DNA of 64,000 bases from Rikenellaceae bacterium (GTDB lineage: Bacteria; Bacteroidota; Bacteroidia; Bacteroidales; Rikenellaceae): NCBI GenBank assembly GCA_031256675.1, contig JAIRQC010000027.1, positions 17,386 through 81,385 of the forward strand, read 5' to 3'. How positions within the stretch are numbered: position 1 is the stretch's first letter; each line of letters opens with the position of its first letter. Below are positions 8,295-17,493 of the stretch, piece after piece. The notes under the pieces are model-generated. The model had not been told where the DNA came from and searched no databases. It saw only the letters and a list, made by a program, of their open reading frames with translations. Position numbers and translations under genes: made by a program.

Positions 8295-9314
8295 ATGAAC
8301 AATATATTTGTATATTGCGAAATAGAGGGCGGCGCGGTGGCCGATGTGTCGCTGGAACTGCTGACCAAAGGGCGCGAACTGGCCGACACTCTCGGATGCA
8401 AACTTGAAGCGTTGGCCATCGGTCACAACCTCAACGGAATAGATAAACAATTGGCGCTTTACGGGGCCGATACGGTCTGGATTGCCGACGACAGAGAACT
8501 GGCCCCCTACCGCACGCTGCCCCACACAGCCGTCACCTGCGGCGTGTTCGAGGCCGAGAAGCCCCAGATAGCCCTTTTCGGGGCCACTTCGCTCGGTCGC
8601 GACCTCGGCCCGCGGGTCTCGTCGGCCCTGCACAGCGGACTGACCGCCGACTGCACATCGCTGGTTATCGGCGACCACCAGGACGCCAGGACGGGCACAA
8701 AATACGAAAATCTGCTCTACCAGATCCGCCCCGCCTTCGGAGGCAATATCATCGCGACGATCGTCAATCCCGACTGCCGTCCGCAGATGGCCACCGTCCG
8801 CGAGGGTGTGATGAAAAAGGAGCAGGCCGCCAAGCCCGGCAAAGGCGAGGTAAGGCAGATCGACGTCAGGAAATACCTGAAAGATACCGACCTGGCGGTC
8901 AAGATCGTATCGCGCCAGATCGAGGAGCGCAAACTCAACATCAAGGGGGCGCAGATCATCGTTTCGGGCGGTTACGGCGTCGGGTCGAAGGAGAACTTCA
9001 AGCTGCTTTACGAGCTGGCCGAGGTGCTGGGCGGCGAGGTCGGCGCGTCGCGCGCGGCGGTCGACGCAGGTTTTGCCGAACATGCCCGCCAGGTGGGCCA
9101 GACTGGGGTCACGGTGCGTCCGAAACTCTACATCGCCTGCGGAATATCTGGCCAGATCCAGCATACGGCGGGTATGGACCAGTCGGCGATGGTCGTCTCG
9201 ATCAACACCGACCCCGAAGCGCCGATCAACAAGCTCGCCGACTATGCCGTCACGGGCGACCTGCTTGACGTGATACCCAAAATGATCAATGCCTACAAGG
9301 CGAACAGCAAGTAG
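8295..9314 (+). CDS. etfA: Electron transfer flavoprotein alpha subunit
   Basis: The FAD-binding alpha (FixB-type) subunit. The N-terminal ETF domain (about residues 1-190) contains F-G-A-T-S-L-G-R-D-L-G-P-R, and the C-terminal FAD domain contains G-G-Y-G-V-G and the hallmark C-G-I-S-G-Q-I-Q-H, followed by I-N-T-D-P-E-A-P-I near the end. Three starts are close together (TTG 8286, ATG 8289, ATG 8295); I prefer ATG 8295, giving 339 residues beginning M-N-N-I-F-V-Y-C, because family members usually start directly with this strand. It follows etfB by 10 bases. The pair may feed electrons to quinone or, with a butyryl-CoA dehydrogenase, take part in bifurcation; the sequence alone does not decide. 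Confidence 0.96.
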   Translation: MNNIFVYCEIEGGAVADVSLELLTKGRELADTLGCKLEALAIGHNLNGIDKQLALYGADTVWIADDRELAPYRTLPHTAVTCGVFEAEKPQIALFGATSLGRDLGPRVSSALHSGLTADCTSLVIGDHQDARTGTKYENLLYQIRPAFGGNIIATIVNPDCRPQMATVREGVMKKEQAAKPGKGEVRQIDVRKYLKDTDLAVKIVSRQIEERKLNIKGAQIIVSGGYGVGSKENFKLLYELAEVLGGEVGASRAAVDAGFAEHARQVGQTGVTVRPKLYIACGISGQIQHTAGMDQSAMVVSINTDPEAPINKLADYAVTGDLLDVIPKMINAYKANSK

Positions 9315-9317
9315 GCC

Positions 9318-10070
9318 ATGAAGGGTGGCAAAAGGGCTGCCGCAGGTGCAGACAAGGGCGCAGATGTTGATGGCATTTCGGGAGTTGCGGAAGTTGCGGA
9401 AGTTGCAGGCACGGAGGGCGTTTCGGAGGGCAAAGGCGTTTCTGGGGCTGCGGGCGGCAAGGATATTGTCGGAGACGGCACGGTCGAGGACAAGCAGAAG
9501 GCCGCAAGTGCAGGCAAGGACAAGCAGAAAGCCGCAGGCAAGGGCGGCAAGGGCGACGGCAAGGATGCAGGCCTGACGGTTTCGTTCGAACTGGACATGA
9601 ACGACGTGACTGTTTTCCACCGCCACTTCTACGCCACCAACGCCCAGGCGCGTCGGCAGCGCAGGATAATCAGGTGGGGCGTCGTGGCGCTGTTTTGTGC
9701 ATTGGCGTTGATGTTCGACGTGATCTGGATACGCATCTATTTCGGCGTGTTCGCCATACTGTGGCTCGCAATGACGCCGCGGCTGGCCCGCCGAAAGTTT
9801 GTCCGAATAATGCGCAAAATGTGGGCCAATCCCGAAAACGCACGGCTGTACGGCAGGCGCACGGTGACCTTCGGCGACCTGATGCGGATAGTTACCGACT
9901 GGTCGGACGACATGATACGCTGGGAGACGTTCCTGCGTGCGGTAGAACTGCCGGGCTACCTGCTGCTCTACGTCACCGAAAACAGCGCTATTGTCATCCC
10001 CACCCACAAACTGCAACAGCAGGAGGCCGGACAGGTCAGGGAGACAATCGCAGCGCACATGAAATTGTGA
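9318..10070 (+). CDS. YcxB-like membrane protein with low-complexity N-terminus
   Basis: A 250-residue protein. Residues 86-250 look like a YcxB-like domain: a beta-strand-like opening (L-T-V-S-F-E-L), two adjacent membrane helices at about 118-134 and 136-152, and a C-terminal PH-like part with P-G-Y-L-L-L-Y-V-T and a final I-P-T-H-K-L. YcxB-like proteins have no established function. The first 85 residues are unusual: almost only G, A, K, D, E and V, built from short repeats of 9 and 30 bp. The start could therefore lie further in, but M94 would cut into the domain. It begins 3 bp after etfA and sits inside the etf/acyl-CoA dehydrogenase cluster. Confidence 0.75.
   Translation: MKGGKRAAAGADKGADVDGISGVAEVAEVAGTEGVSEGKGVSGAAGGKDIVGDGTVEDKQKAASAGKDKQKAAGKGGKGDGKDAGLTVSFELDMNDVTVFHRHFYATNAQARRQRRIIRWGVVALFCALALMFDVIWIRIYFGVFAILWLAMTPRLARRKFVRIMRKMWANPENARLYGRRTVTFGDLMRIVTDWSDDMIRWETFLRAVELPGYLLLYVTENSAIVIPTHKLQQQEAGQVRETIAAHMKL
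9408..9548. repeat. Degenerate 9-bp and 30-bp repeats inside the YcxB-like gene
   Basis: From about 9384 the coding strand cycles with a 9-bp period (GTTGCGGAA repeated, then degraded). From 9489 a 30-bp unit encoding D-K-Q-K-A-A is repeated at 9519. These repeats make up the unusual N-terminal tail of the YcxB-like protein. Confidence 0.7.
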
Positions 10071-10472
10071 TTGCCGGAAATTACGCCTGCTTTTTGTCAG
10101 GTAATGAGGATGGAGGCGCATACTTCCCTCCCGAACCGGACATAAAGGTCGAACGCGGGAAGTTGATAATTTCCTACGCACACGGCAGATATGGCTGGTG
10201 GCAATATGTGTTCCGCTACCGCAACGGCAACTTCGAACTTATCGGACACGACGTTCGCAGCAATCGCGGGCCTGTAACACTATCGACCGGGAGCATCAAT
10301 TTCCTCTCCGTCAGGATGGAGGTGTTAACGAACGTCGGCGAAGACGAGGAAGATGAGCAACTCAAGACCGTATGGAAGAGTATCAAGGTCGGCCACACGT
10401 TTGAAACTGACCGAAATATCCGATTTCGACAACATTGACGCGGCGGATTGCTACCGCATCATCGAACAGTAA
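10071..10472 (+). pseudogene. C-terminal remnant of a Bacteroidota hypothetical protein, frameshifted
   Basis: The plus-strand frame here encodes G-G-A-Y-F-P-P-E-P, then K-L-I-I-S-Y-A-H-G-R-Y-G-W-W and F-E-L-I-G-H-D, the C-terminal half of a Bacteroidota protein family of unknown function (family resemblance from memory). No N-terminal half or start codon exists: upstream the frame runs out of phase through the YcxB-like gene. Near the end the frame shifts again: after about base 10402 the sensible reading moves one frame to give L-K-L-T-E-I-S-D-F-D and a stop at 10470-10472. I interpret it as a truncated, frameshifted pseudogene wedged between the YcxB-like gene and the acyl-CoA dehydrogenase gene. 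Confidence 0.7.
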
Positions 10473-10493
10473 GACAATTAAAAACAGAATAAT

Positions 10494-12215
10494 ATGGCTA
10501 ACTTTTTTTTAGACAACAGGGATTTGCAATTCCACCTCGACCATCCGTTGATGCGCAAGATCGTGGAGCTCAAAGAGAGGGGATTTGCCGACAGGGACCT
10601 CTACGATTACGCCCCGGCGGACTATGACGACGCGATGGACTCCTACCGCAGGGTTATGGAGATCATGGGCGAGGTTTGCGGCGATGTGATCGCCCCGAAC
10701 GCCGAGGAGGTCGACACGGTGGGGCCGAAGGTGGTGGACGACCGCGTGGTGTATGCTCCGGGGACGGCGCAGAACATCGAGGCGATCACCAAAGCCGGAC
10801 TGTTCGGCATGACGCTGCCCCGCAAGTACGAGGGGCTGAACCTGCCGCTGGTCTGCTTCGTAATGGCCAACGAGATGGTCTCGCGCGGCGACACGGGTTT
10901 CGAGAACATCTGGGGCTTGCAGGACTGCGCCGAGACGCTCAACGAGTTTGCCTCGGAGGAGATCAAGGCGGAATTTCTGCCCCGCGTCTCCCGCGGCGAA
11001 ACGTGCGCGATGGACCTTACGGAGCCCGACGCAGGCTCCGACCTGCAAGCGGTCATGCTCAAAGCGACGTGGGACGAGAAGAGGGGGACATGGCTGCTGA
11101 ACGGCGTTAAACGCTTCATTACCAACGGCGACGCAGAGATTTCGCTCGTACTGGCCCGCTCGGAGGAGGGTACGACCGACGCGCGCGGCCTGTCAATGTT
11201 CGTCTACGACAAGGCCAGCAACTGCACCAAAGTCCGCCGCATCGAGAACAAGCTGGGTATCAAGGGTTCGCCCACGTGCGAGTTGGTGTTCACCAACGCT
11301 CCGGCGCAGCTGGTCGGCGACCGCAAAATGGGGCTGATCAAGTATGTGATGTCGCTCATGAACGCCGCCCGTCTGGGTATCGGGGCGCAGAGTACCGGCC
11401 TGTCGGAGGCCGCCTACCGCGAGGCTTTGAAGTATGCCCACGAGCGCCGCCAGTTCGGCAAGCCGATCATCGAGTTTCCGGCCATGTACGAAATGCTGAC
11501 CAACATGAAGGCCAAGCTCCACGGTTCCAGGGCGTTGCTATATGAGACGACGCGCTTCGTGGAGATATACAAATGTTACGAGCATATCTCGCACGAACGC
11601 AAGCTGGAGGCCGACGAGCGCGCCGAACAGAAGGCCTACTCACGGCTGGCCGACGCTTTCACGCCGCTGTTGAAGCTGATGACCTCGGAATACTGCAACC
11701 AGCTGGCCTACGATTCGCTGCAAATCCACGGTGGGTCGGGCTACATGAAGGACTACCCCATTCAGCGCATCTACCGCGACGCCCGCATCACCAACATCTA
11801 TGAGGGAACGTCCCAGTTGCAGGTCGTTGCGGCCATTCGCCACGTCACCACCGGCACCTACCTGGCCAAGATCAAAGAGTACGAGGCCCTGCCATGCCCC
11901 ACCCCGCTGGCCCACCTGCACGGCCGTCTGGTCGCGATGCGCGAGGCCTATGAGCGTGCCGTCGAGAAGGTTACGGCGATGGGCGACGCAGAGCAGATCG
12001 ACTTCCACGCCCGCCGCATGGTGGAGATGGCCGGACATATCGTCATCAGCCACCTGCTCGTGCAGCAGTCGGGCGTCTCGGAGGACTACCGCCTTTCGGC
12101 CGAGGTCTACACCAAGTTGGGCGAAGCGCAGTGCACCGCCGCCGCCGAGTACATCGCCAAATCCACCGCCGCCGACGTCAACAGCTTCAAGAGCGTGCTC
12201 GACGAATATCTTTAA
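10494..12215 (+). CDS. Acyl-CoA dehydrogenase
   Basis: A 573-residue FAD enzyme that introduces the alpha-beta double bond into an acyl-CoA and hands the electrons to EtfAB, encoded just upstream. Visible landmarks are the flavin/substrate segment C-A-M-D-L-T-E-P-D-A-G-S-D, the helical domain F-G-K-P-I-I-E-F-P-A, and I-H-G-G-S-G-Y-M-K-D-Y-P-I-Q-R. The string I-Y-E-G-T-S-Q-L-Q contains the likely catalytic glutamate. The protein is about 180 residues longer than short-chain enzymes. The extension is a C-terminal helical region (after about residue 440) seen in a group of bacterial acyl-CoA dehydrogenases. Chain length preference is not evident; butyryl-CoA is a reasonable guess from the etf pairing. 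Confidence 0.93.
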   Translation: MANFFLDNRDLQFHLDHPLMRKIVELKERGFADRDLYDYAPADYDDAMDSYRRVMEIMGEVCGDVIAPNAEEVDTVGPKVVDDRVVYAPGTAQNIEAITKAGLFGMTLPRKYEGLNLPLVCFVMANEMVSRGDTGFENIWGLQDCAETLNEFASEEIKAEFLPRVSRGETCAMDLTEPDAGSDLQAVMLKATWDEKRGTWLLNGVKRFITNGDAEISLVLARSEEGTTDARGLSMFVYDKASNCTKVRRIENKLGIKGSPTCELVFTNAPAQLVGDRKMGLIKYVMSLMNAARLGIGAQSTGLSEAAYREALKYAHERRQFGKPIIEFPAMYEMLTNMKAKLHGSRALLYETTRFVEIYKCYEHISHERKLEADERAEQKAYSRLADAFTPLLKLMTSEYCNQLAYDSLQIHGGSGYMKDYPIQRIYRDARITNIYEGTSQLQVVAAIRHVTTGTYLAKIKEYEALPCPTPLAHLHGRLVAMREAYERAVEKVTAMGDAEQIDFHARRMVEMAGHIVISHLLVQQSGVSEDYRLSAEVYTKLGEAQCTAAAEYIAKSTAADVNSFKSVLDEYL

Positions 12216-12230
12216 CGGTAATATATTAAG

Positions 12231-12267
12231 AGATAAGGGCCTCCATTGCGGAGGCCCTTATCTTTTC
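12231..12267 (+). terminator. Strong intrinsic terminator after acyl-CoA dehydrogenase
   Basis: A perfect 14-bp stem (AGATAAGGGCCTCC 12231-12244 with its complement 12250-12263), a 5-base loop and a short T-run follow the stop codon by 15 bases. It closes the etf/acyl-CoA dehydrogenase transcript. Confidence 0.92.
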
Positions 12268-12270
12268 GTC

Positions 12271-12396
12271 ACTGCCGGCGGCGAATGCGTCATTGTCGGC
12301 GACGAATGCGCCACTGCTTGCGGCAAAGCAACAGAACCTGCGGCAAAATGCGTCACTGCCGACGGCAAATGCAACAGAACCAGCGATGAAGCGGCG
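12271..12396. repeat. Six degenerate 21-bp tandem repeats
   Basis: Six consecutive 21-bp units starting at 12271, 12292, 12313, 12334, 12355 and 12376 share a core close to CTGCCGGCGGCAAATGC with several substitutions each. They lie directly after the terminator in a 490-bp intergenic stretch (12216-12708) that otherwise shows only low-complexity sequence and the palindromic repeat at 12425-12505. No gene is evident there. Confidence 0.75.
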
Positions 12397-12424
12397 AAAC
12401 CAAATTGTCCTCGCGATCCCCAAC

Positions 12425-12505
12425 TGTCATTGCGAGCGGAGCGAAGCAATCCAGCGTGGTCATGCCCATTTTCCCTGACTGCTTCGGCTGTGCCTCGCAA
12501 TGACA
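12425..12505. repeat. Interspersed palindromic repeat (TGTCATTGCGAG type)
   Basis: TGTCATTGCGAG at 12425-12436, continuing into GAGCGAAGCAAT, is mirrored by GCTTCGGCTGTGCCTCGCAATGACA at 12481-12505. The ends form a 12-bp inverted repeat and the inner GAAGCA/TGCTTC also pairs. This string is a familiar dispersed repeat of many bacterial genomes (REP or MITE-like). It lies in the convergent gap between acyl-CoA dehydrogenase and the BACON lipoprotein gene. Confidence 0.65.
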
Positions 12506-12708
12506 AAAAGGAACGGACTGCATCCGGCTTCCTGTTTCGGGCTGCGGGTTGTGGCTTCCTGCTGCTGGTTTCCTTGCCTGCTGCGAACTGCAGGTCGAAA
12601 GCTTCCGGCGGAGGACTGCGGGCTGGGGCTTCCGGCTTCGAGTTCCTGCTGCAGGCTTTCGGTTCCGGCTTCGCCCTGTTCGCAAAGACTTCCGCGCCTC
12701 GCTAACGG

Positions 12709-15534
12709 TCAGGGTTTGCGCGTGATGGCGATTATCGGGTCGGTGATCGCAGTGTTGCGCGTCAGGCGCGATGTGCCGCCGATGCTCGCATTGCCCAGGG
12801 CCAATATTGCGGGGTCGTGGCCTATGTAACCTTGCTCATTGATAGCCATATCGCCGGCGACCTTTATCCTGATATAAATATTGCCGTCGGCGATGTCCTG
12901 CGCAATGGGAATATCCACGTCTATCGTGTATGTTGCAGCAACCGTTGTATTGGGCGCGCCGAAATGATAGGCGACGGTACGGGCGGGCAGGGAGACGAAG
13001 TTGCCGGAGGTAAAGCCGAATGTTCCGGTGGTTGTGCCTGGAGCTGCCGTCCAGTCGCCGGCATTGCCTGTCAGCGAATACTCCACGACCCACAATTTCG
13101 GGCCGGTGGCCGAGTTGTTACCCGTCCCCTTTATGTTCACCGTTCCGGCGGTAAAGTTTTTGACCGGCACGGTAAACTTCCAGTAATCGTCCAGCCCCAT
13201 GCCGTAGATCAGCAGACGGTCTTCCAGTGCGCCCGCGGCGTCGCGGGTGTAGGACATAAGGCCTGGATTTGTGCCGCCCTGCCTTTGCTGTATGATCTCC
13301 ATGAGGGCCACTCCTGCGGTAGACTTGGCGGGGTAGAAATTGTCGGCATAGCACCACGGGGCGTTGTTGCCCGGGTTGGTCGCCCCGCCGGTGTTGACAT
13401 AGCCCGCAAATCCGTCCGCAACGGCCATAGCGGCCGTGACGCCGGAGGGCAGCGACCACTCGACCGGCAACCCCACGGGAGCGGTCGGGTCTGTCCACGG
13501 CGTGCCGGCGACGATGGTAGCGATAACGATGTTGTCGAGCAGCAAACGGTTGGACAGGGCTTTCTCTTTGGTATGGAAGGCGATCTGCGTCTTCGGGGTG
13601 AAGTTTGGTATCGTGACGCTGAAATTTTCCATTTGACGGTAGTTGTCGACAAGGATCTCGCCCAGCGGCGTTATCGTCGCGCCGTTGACCGCCGTCACAG
13701 AGACATACCTGCCCGCATCGCGCGTTCCGCTCATCGAAGCGTATGACGAGCAGTCGAACCGCACCGTAACACTGCTGTATTGCAGCGCCAACCCTGTTTT
13801 GGACTGGAGCGTCGGGGTGATTATGCCGCCGCCGACATTCGTCTTGCCCAGCTGCACATAGCCCGGGCGTGCATAAACGGTATACTCGCCGGTGTTGTTG
13901 AACATCGACGGGGCGGTGGTATAACCTTTGGCGACCCATGCCGCCGGCCACGTGTCGAAACGCGCTCCGGTTGCTCCGGTGGAGGGCTGGAAGTAATCGC
14001 TGCCGCCGTCGACGCCGCTGGTCGCATCAATCCAGTCGAAATTCTCCGTGAAGAGTATTGTTTCGGGGGGGGCTGTCCACGGCGTACCCTCGACGAGGGT
14101 CGATACGACGACATCGTCGAGTTCCAAACGGTTGGTCACATCTTTGGAGAAGGTGCGGAAGACTATCTTCGTCATCGGGGTGAAGTCGGCGATGGTGAAG
14201 CTGAACGTGGCCCACTCGCGGGCGTTCTCGACGACGAACTCCGTGTTCGACAGCGCGCCGCAGTTGGTGGCCGACACCGCTATCCTGTTCTCCGGATCGA
14301 ACGTGCCCGACACGGCCTGATAGGAGGCACACTTGAATGTAACCGTCACCAGCGAATATTGCAGGTTGAGGCCTGTCTTGGTCTGCAAGTCGGGCGAGAT
14401 GACGCCCGCGCCGACATTGGTGCGGCCCAGGCGGACATAGCCGGGGAAGGCGTATACCGCAGGGTCGGCAACGTTGTTGAACTGCGTTGCGTCGGTCGTC
14501 CAGCCCTGCGCGAGCCACGGGGCAGGCCAGCTGTCCATGCGCGTACCGGTGGCGCCGATGGAGCCCGGCGCGAAGTAGTCCTGACCACAGTTGTAGCCGT
14601 TATCCGAATTGAGCCAGCTGAAATCCTCCGAAAAAAGAATGGTCGAGGTCAACACCACCAGATCGCCGCCTCCCGTCCCTTCGAAAAAGGCGAAATCGTC
14701 GATCCTCACCCCGTCGACCAGCGATACCAGCTGTACCTTGATGTTGTTCACAACCTCCTCCAGCCTGAACTCGACCGAGGCCAAGCCCCATCCCCCGCCG
14801 GTGGAGACGATCTCCGGCGACAGCTCGCGCCACAGCTTGTCGTTGTACGTAATGCGCACCTTGACAGGTATCTGCGTCGCATCAGCCGGCAGGGTGTAGC
14901 CGAAGTTGAGTATGTAGCTCGGCGCGCCGTCGGGACGTATGCCGTTCATCTGGAACGTGTCGCCCGTGAGCGGAAGCAGGATGTTGTTGCCGCCCGACGC
15001 GCCCTGATAGCCCGTCGAAGGGTTCTGGCTGCTGACCACGGCCCCTGTCGAGGCGTAGGATACCCAGTTGTAGTCCGTTCCGTGTTTGTTCCAGCCGTGA
15101 TAGAGCCCCGCAGGCATATCCTCTTCGAGCGCAGAGCCGTCGTAGTCGTCGGCGATGTAAACAATCGAGGTTCCGGCCGCGCCCTGTTCGACGACCACCT
15201 CGGCGCGTTTTCCGTCGGCGGCCACCACCGTCAGCCTGGCGACGCGCGCATCGCCCAGATTGGGCGATACGGCGACGTTAACCGTCGTTTTGCCGTAGCC
15301 CGCTATGGGCGACACGGCGAGCCAGTCGTCGGACGGGTCGACCTCGATCGTCCAGTAGATGTTCGACGTGACCTCGAACGAGATCTTTTGTCCCAGATCG
15401 CTCACGCCCCTCTTGTTTGCCGACACGAGCGACGAACTCACGGCGAGCTGCGAATCTACTGCGTCGTCGCTCGTGCACGACCATATCCCTGCTGTTGCCG
15501 CAAGCAGCGCAAGGGAAGCTATATACCTTTTCAT
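12709..15534 (-). CDS. Large BACON-domain lipoprotein, probable surface binding protein
   Basis: A 941-residue lipoprotein: signal residues 1-19, lipid cysteine C20 followed by T-S-D-D, an acidic motif like those that send Bacteroidota lipoproteins to the cell surface. Residues about 30-118 form a BACON domain (S-N-I-Y-W-T-I-E-V, ending V-V-V-E-Q-G). A jelly-roll-like segment follows. Then come two homologous modules of about 195 residues, each starting I-L-F-S/T-E-(D/N)-F and holding F-P/R-P-G-Y-V-x-L-G-(R/K)-T-N-V-G; they look like beta-sandwich ligand-binding repeats. The C-terminal 240 residues resemble the end of the BACON lipoprotein at 17494. It is last in the Sus-like operon; its ATG overlaps the preceding stop (ATGA). 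A SusE/F-like role is inferred; no catalytic motif is seen. Confidence 0.85.
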   Translation of the reverse strand: MKRYIASLALLAATAGIWSCTSDDAVDSQLAVSSSLVSANKRGVSDLGQKISFEVTSNIYWTIEVDPSDDWLAVSPIAGYGKTTVNVAVSPNLGDARVARLTVVAADGKRAEVVVEQGAAGTSIVYIADDYDGSALEEDMPAGLYHGWNKHGTDYNWVSYASTGAVVSSQNPSTGYQGASGGNNILLPLTGDTFQMNGIRPDGAPSYILNFGYTLPADATQIPVKVRITYNDKLWRELSPEIVSTGGGWGLASVEFRLEEVVNNIKVQLVSLVDGVRIDDFAFFEGTGGGDLVVLTSTILFSEDFSWLNSDNGYNCGQDYFAPGSIGATGTRMDSWPAPWLAQGWTTDATQFNNVADPAVYAFPGYVRLGRTNVGAGVISPDLQTKTGLNLQYSLVTVTFKCASYQAVSGTFDPENRIAVSATNCGALSNTEFVVENAREWATFSFTIADFTPMTKIVFRTFSKDVTNRLELDDVVVSTLVEGTPWTAPPETILFTENFDWIDATSGVDGGSDYFQPSTGATGARFDTWPAAWVAKGYTTAPSMFNNTGEYTVYARPGYVQLGKTNVGGGIITPTLQSKTGLALQYSSVTVRFDCSSYASMSGTRDAGRYVSVTAVNGATITPLGEILVDNYRQMENFSVTIPNFTPKTQIAFHTKEKALSNRLLLDNIVIATIVAGTPWTDPTAPVGLPVEWSLPSGVTAAMAVADGFAGYVNTGGATNPGNNAPWCYADNFYPAKSTAGVALMEIIQQRQGGTNPGLMSYTRDAAGALEDRLLIYGMGLDDYWKFTVPVKNFTAGTVNIKGTGNNSATGPKLWVVEYSLTGNAGDWTAAPGTTTGTFGFTSGNFVSLPARTVAYHFGAPNTTVAATYTIDVDIPIAQDIADGNIYIRIKVAGDMAINEQGYIGHDPAILALGNASIGGTSRLTRNTAITDPIIAITRKP

Positions 15535-17486
15535 TGAATTGCAAGATTAAAGTTTTTCGGACGGACCATAGTCTCGCGGTAGATGTTGCCGAAGTTGTCC
15601 CTGACCTCGATTTCGAGGGTTCCGTCGGCAGTTGCCGACTGTACGAGGAACATGTGCGTGGTGAGCTCGGTCGGGAATGTCAGGCTGCCTGCGGCCTTGT
15701 AGCGCGGCACGCTGTACGATATGGCGTGCAGCGGGTCGTAGGTGGTCTTGCGGGTGTACGGGAGCGTAGCGCCGTTCTCTCTGACGGTTAGCGACCAGCC
15801 CGTATCCCATCCCCAGATGTTGATCAGCGCGACATTGTCGGGCACGCTCTGGATTGCCGACTTCATTGCGACGTTCGTGTTCAGGTAGGCAACCGCATCG
15901 GCATTGGCTCCGAAATACTGCTTGACCCTGTTCATGTCGTAGGCGCGGAACTGACTGTCCACGCCGCCGCCCATGGGCTTGTACTGCCACGACAGGTTGC
16001 GTCCGTCGACCGTGAAGACCTTGTAGCCGCCCGGCGAGCCGTCGGTGCAGATGTGGTCGTTCGAGATGGCCTCCGTCCACCACCATGTCGAACATACGGC
16101 GGCGACGTTGTGTTCGCGTATGGCCGGCGAGAAGGTCATCGTCTTGTTGTTGTGCAGGTGGCCCGAGAAAAAGTTGATATTGGTGAAACCCTCCCCTGTG
16201 AGCAGGTTCTCGAGCGCGGAGACATACGACCCGCGCGAAACGGCGAAGGTCGTACTGTTGATCGAGTAGAACGGAATGTGGCCCGCAATGACTATCGGGG
16301 CCGACTTGTCCGCGACGAGGGCGAGGTCTTTTACGATCCAGTCCAGCTGGTTCTGGGTGACGGAGGCCGTGTAGCTGCGGTCGCCCGCCACGTTGTTGGC
16401 CGGATCGCCCGTGCCGGTATTCCTGTATACGATGTTGTCCACCACGATGTAGTGCACCTGGCCGAGGTTGAACGAGTAGTATGTCGGGCCCAGCTCCTTG
16501 CGGTACTGCTCCTCCGCCCCGCGGTCGTTGTTCGATACGGCAGGGTCGTTGTCGTGGTTGCCCATCGTGTGGAAGATCGGGGTCGGATAGCGGCTCAGGC
16601 TGGCCTTGTAGTCGGCTATGGAGTATCGGTTGCTATACCAGTAGAGATCCCATGTCATGTCGCCCAGGCAGAGCGTGTAGACCTTGCCGTAGGAGGCCAG
16701 CGAATTGGCAAAGAGCTCGACGTCGGGGATGAAGTTGTTGAAATAGCGCCACTGGTCGTTTGTGGTCGTGCGGGAGGCCAGATGGAGGTCGGCGGTCATG
16801 AGCACCACGTGTTTGGTGTTGTTAACCTGGAACAGCTCGAAATTGTGCTGTTCGACCTCGCCTGCCGGGGCGGTCAGCGGGGCCCACATGTCGGGCAGCG
16901 AACTGATGAACGAGGGTTCGTAACCCGAGGGGATGATCACAAAGACATGTTTCTGCTCCTTGTTCGAGTCGAGCCAGTAACAGCCGTCCGCGTCGGTCAG
17001 GACAATGTCCACGCCGTCCGATACCCCGACCCCGGCAAGCGGCTGTCCGTCGCAGTAGACCATACCCTTGACGGTAGCCCCCGTCCGGTCGGGGATCTGT
17101 GCGTTGATCGTCTTTCGGACTACATATTTGCCGAAGGTCTCGATGCGCCCTGCGCGGACAAGCGCTATTGTGTACTCGCCCGAGACAACCGTGGCGATGG
17201 GCGAGAAGAGGGCCGACGCCGCGTCGCACGAGGTCAGCGTGAGGATGATCTCGCTGCCCGAAGCGTCAACAAGGCGCAGCAGATCGCCCGTCCGGAAGCC
17301 CTTTCCCTGCACCTCGATGGGCTGGCCGTCGTAGAGCGAGAGCGGCGTGGGCAGCATGAAATCCTTTATCATGCCCTGCACTGCGACCGTCGGGTCGGTC
17401 GGACGGTCGTCCTTACATGCCGTAAGGGCAAACGTCAGGGCCGCTATCAGCGCAAAACCGCGCAGCAAAAAACGCAATGGTTTCAT
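15531..17486 (-). CDS. Calcineurin-like phosphoesterase lipoprotein
   Basis: A 651-residue lipoprotein with the signal ending L-T-A-C-K-D-D; the K-D-D after the lipid cysteine is the Bacteroidota surface-export motif. After an IPT/TIG-like beta domain (about 35-115) and a small carboxypeptidase-regulatory-like domain (about 120-190) comes a metallophosphoesterase domain with all metal-binding motifs: A-D-L-H, G-D-M-T-W-D, G-N-H-D-N-D, A-G-H-I-P and S-G-H-L-H. The C-terminal beta-rich domain is the one typical of this group (MetallophosC). The enzyme should hydrolyse a phosphomono- or diester outside the cell or at its surface. It follows the BACON/DUF5689 lipoprotein gene by 7 bp and is a paralogue of the phosphoesterase at 19685. 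Its substrate is unknown. Confidence 0.9.
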   Translation of the reverse strand: MKPLRFLLRGFALIAALTFALTACKDDRPTDPTVAVQGMIKDFMLPTPLSLYDGQPIEVQGKGFRTGDLLRLVDASGSEIILTLTSCDAASALFSPIATVVSGEYTIALVRAGRIETFGKYVVRKTINAQIPDRTGATVKGMVYCDGQPLAGVGVSDGVDIVLTDADGCYWLDSNKEQKHVFVIIPSGYEPSFISSLPDMWAPLTAPAGEVEQHNFELFQVNNTKHVVLMTADLHLASRTTTNDQWRYFNNFIPDVELFANSLASYGKVYTLCLGDMTWDLYWYSNRYSIADYKASLSRYPTPIFHTMGNHDNDPAVSNNDRGAEEQYRKELGPTYYSFNLGQVHYIVVDNIVYRNTGTGDPANNVAGDRSYTASVTQNQLDWIVKDLALVADKSAPIVIAGHIPFYSINSTTFAVSRGSYVSALENLLTGEGFTNINFFSGHLHNNKTMTFSPAIREHNVAAVCSTWWWTEAISNDHICTDGSPGGYKVFTVDGRNLSWQYKPMGGGVDSQFRAYDMNRVKQYFGANADAVAYLNTNVAMKSAIQSVPDNVALINIWGWDTGWSLTVRENGATLPYTRKTTYDPLHAISYSVPRYKAAGSLTFPTELTTHMFLVQSATADGTLEIEVRDNFGNIYRETMVRPKNFNLAIQ

Positions 17487-17493
17487 ATATCTG

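Noticed and set aside
6117-12215. Butyrate-pathway operon including thiolase or crotonase genes
   Set aside because: Only etfB, etfA and one acyl-CoA dehydrogenase are present; the other pathway genes are not in the window.
12271-12396. CRISPR array
   Set aside because: Repeats are 21 bp, degenerate and directly adjacent without unique spacers; no cas gene in the window.
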